From NCBI GenBank assembly GCA_023267795.1, contig JAHFMP010000075.1, forward strand, positions 1 through 5,437: a DNA stretch of 5,437 nt, written 5' to 3'. Under the pieces are notes generated by a model that did not search any database, was not told the origin of the DNA, and saw only the letters and a program-made list of their open reading frames with translations. The DNA is from Candidatus Woesearchaeota archaeon. Its GTDB lineage: Archaea > Nanobdellota > Nanobdellia > Woesearchaeales > DSVV01. How positions within the stretch are numbered: the stretch's first letter is position 1; each line of letters opens with the position of its first letter. Of the stretch, positions 4,790 to 5,437 are shown in pieces. The translations under genes were made by a program, and so were the position numbers.

Positions 4790-5191
4790 TTAAACAAAAT
4801 TCATAACTTCAGTGGTTGAATAGACAAGAATTTTGTTTTGTTCTTTCAACCTTTTATCGTTTGACCATATTCCACAATTCAGTTTTAATGCCAAAGCAAA
4901 ATACAAAATATCTTTTTCATTAGGAGAAATAGTTTTTGCATTTTCAAAAAATGAGATATATTCTTCTTTTGGAATAACGGTAAGTACTTCCTTAAGTGCA
5001 TGCATAATTTGAATGAAACTTTCTTTTGATCTTGAAGTTTTCTTGAGGATGATATCCTCGTACTTAAAGAATTCTTGAATAATAAATTCAGGAGTATAGA
5101 GTTTCAGACTATCTTCAAATAATAATTATGCAGTAAGACTACTTTTTATGAGAGCAGAGAATAATATATTTGCATCAACAACAAGTTCCAT
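4790..5191 (-). pseudogene. PIN-domain toxin (VapC-like) with in-frame stop at codon 22
   Basis: Reading the minus strand from the ATG at 5191 gives a 133-codon PIN-domain protein interrupted by a single TAA (5128-5126). Before the stop stands MELVVDANILFSALIK, a textbook PIN start with D6. After it the frame is unbroken: LLFEDSLKLYTPEF continues the fold, followed by E40, D94 (NEKDILYFALALKLNCG, residues 91-107) and D112 (IWSNDKRLKEQNK, 108-120). All four acidic active-site positions are present, but the stop separates D6 from the rest. Only residues 63-133 (from the internal ATG at 5005) lie in an ATG-started frame, and that fragment would lack D6 and E40. One base change from AAA, CAA or GAA would explain the stop. 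The gene begins 2 nt after the VapB stop. It would be an RNase toxin if intact; as read it is probably inactive. Confidence 0.85.
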
Positions 5192-5193
5192 AC

Positions 5194-5415
5194 CTATGCC
5201 CTATGTTTTTTCATTGCTTTTAAAGAAATGTCTTTTCCAAAAGACAATGCATCTGATTCTGTAAATGTGCTATCAGAAGTAAACTGCTTAAATTTCTCCA
5301 ATAGATGTAATTTTTTCTTTATTGCTTCACGCGCAACAGCACTCCAGTTGATTTCATGAAACTGATCCATCTCTTTCTTAACATCTTCCGAAACAGATAA
5401 AGTCAGATTAGGCAT
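5194..5415 (-). CDS. vapB: VapB-type ribbon-helix-helix antitoxin
   Basis: This 73-residue protein matches the archaeal VapB antitoxin pattern. The N-terminal strand and helices (MPNLTLSVSEDVKKEMDQF, then INWSAVAREAIKKKLHLLEKF) form an RHH DNA-binding domain over residues 1-45. The C-terminal part (TFTESDALSFGKDISLKAMKKHR) contains the toxin-wrapping segment, with the TESDALSFGKDI pattern common in this family. It ends with TAG two bases before the ATG of the PIN toxin, the normal antitoxin-first order. The ATG at 5415 is supported by the conserved MPNLTLSV start. A short dyad sits directly upstream and may be its operator. The antitoxin looks intact although its toxin is interrupted, so it may be a solitary repressor or be in early decay. 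Confidence 0.85.
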   Translation of the reverse strand: MPNLTLSVSEDVKKEMDQFHEINWSAVAREAIKKKLHLLEKFKQFTSDSTFTESDALSFGKDISLKAMKKHRA

Positions 5416-5416
5416 A

Positions 5417-5432
5417 ACACATCACTATGTGT
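5417..5432. promoter_or_regulatory. vapB: Dyad upstream of vapB, possible operator
   Basis: ACACAT (5417-5422) and ATGTGT (5427-5432) are inverted repeats separated by CACT. The dyad lies one base before the vapB ATG, where an RHH antitoxin dimer could block transcription or initiation. Its ACAT/ATGT core is shared with the palindrome at 1649-1664. The promoter itself lies mostly beyond the window edge. Confidence 0.4.
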
Positions 5433-5437
5433 AGTAT

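Noticed and set aside
4790..5005. A stand-alone 71-residue gene from the ATG at 5005
   Set aside because: Reading upstream in the same frame gives the rest of a PIN domain back to an ATG two bases after vapB, so this is the C-terminal piece of an interrupted gene.
1..5437. CRISPR arrays, tRNA/rRNA genes, insertion sequences
   Set aside because: I saw no regularly spaced direct repeats, no cloverleaf-like or rRNA sequence, and no transposase motifs or terminal inverted repeats.

Overview
The window looks like a piece of an AT-rich archaeal genome, most likely a small-genome DPANN lineage of the Woesearchaeota/Pacearchaeota type. The assignment is an inference. It rests on archaeal promoter architecture (purine-rich BRE plus TTTAAA-type TATA boxes about 25 nt before start codons, giving leaderless or very short-leader transcripts), T-rich rather than hairpin-type terminators, and gene families (Ccl-like lyase, archaeal HTH-MNT/HEPN pairs, VapB/PIN pairs, BRO-N) frequent in such genomes. 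All three stop codons end genes here, so no stop reassignment is indicated.

Layout. (1) At 60-833 (+) lies a citryl-CoA lyase-like enzyme of the citrate synthase superfamily. (2) Convergent with it, 9 nt away, is a minus-strand toxin/antitoxin pair: a DUF3368-like PIN protein (1138-1641) followed by an RHH + UPF0175-like antitoxin (843-1145). Toxin comes first and the genes overlap by 8 nt. (3) A 137-bp divergent intergenic region (1642-1778) carries back-to-back promoters and a perfect 16-bp palindrome. (4) LemA (1779-2330) and the membrane metalloprotease HtpX (2389-3300), both +, form the classic envelope-stress pair. (5) A plus-strand stretch follows: a BRO-N protein that ends abruptly (3457-3753), then an HTH-nucleotidyltransferase (3799-4311) and a HEPN protein (4313-4720) one nucleotide apart. 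(6) At the right edge, on the minus strand, is a VapBC pair: intact VapB (5194-5415) and a PIN toxin (4790-5191) broken by one in-frame TAA at codon 22. I recovered the toxin N-terminus by reading upstream of the surviving fragment.

How it fits together. Three housekeeping-type genes (lyase, LemA, HtpX) are interleaved with three two-gene toxin/antitoxin-like modules and a lone BRO-N gene, so the window is an accessory patch in a conserved background. The two PIN modules each have a palindrome at the promoter or start, as expected for RHH autorepression, and both share ACAT/ATGT half-sites. The nucleotidyltransferase/HEPN pair departs from the textbook MntA/HepT system: the HEPN motif reads R-x4-Y instead of R-x4-H. 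I do not see a clearly new multi-gene system. The most noteworthy signals are the nonsense-interrupted toxin, the variant HEPN, the toxin-first PIN/UPF0175 operon with its palindrome, and the truncated BRO-N gene.
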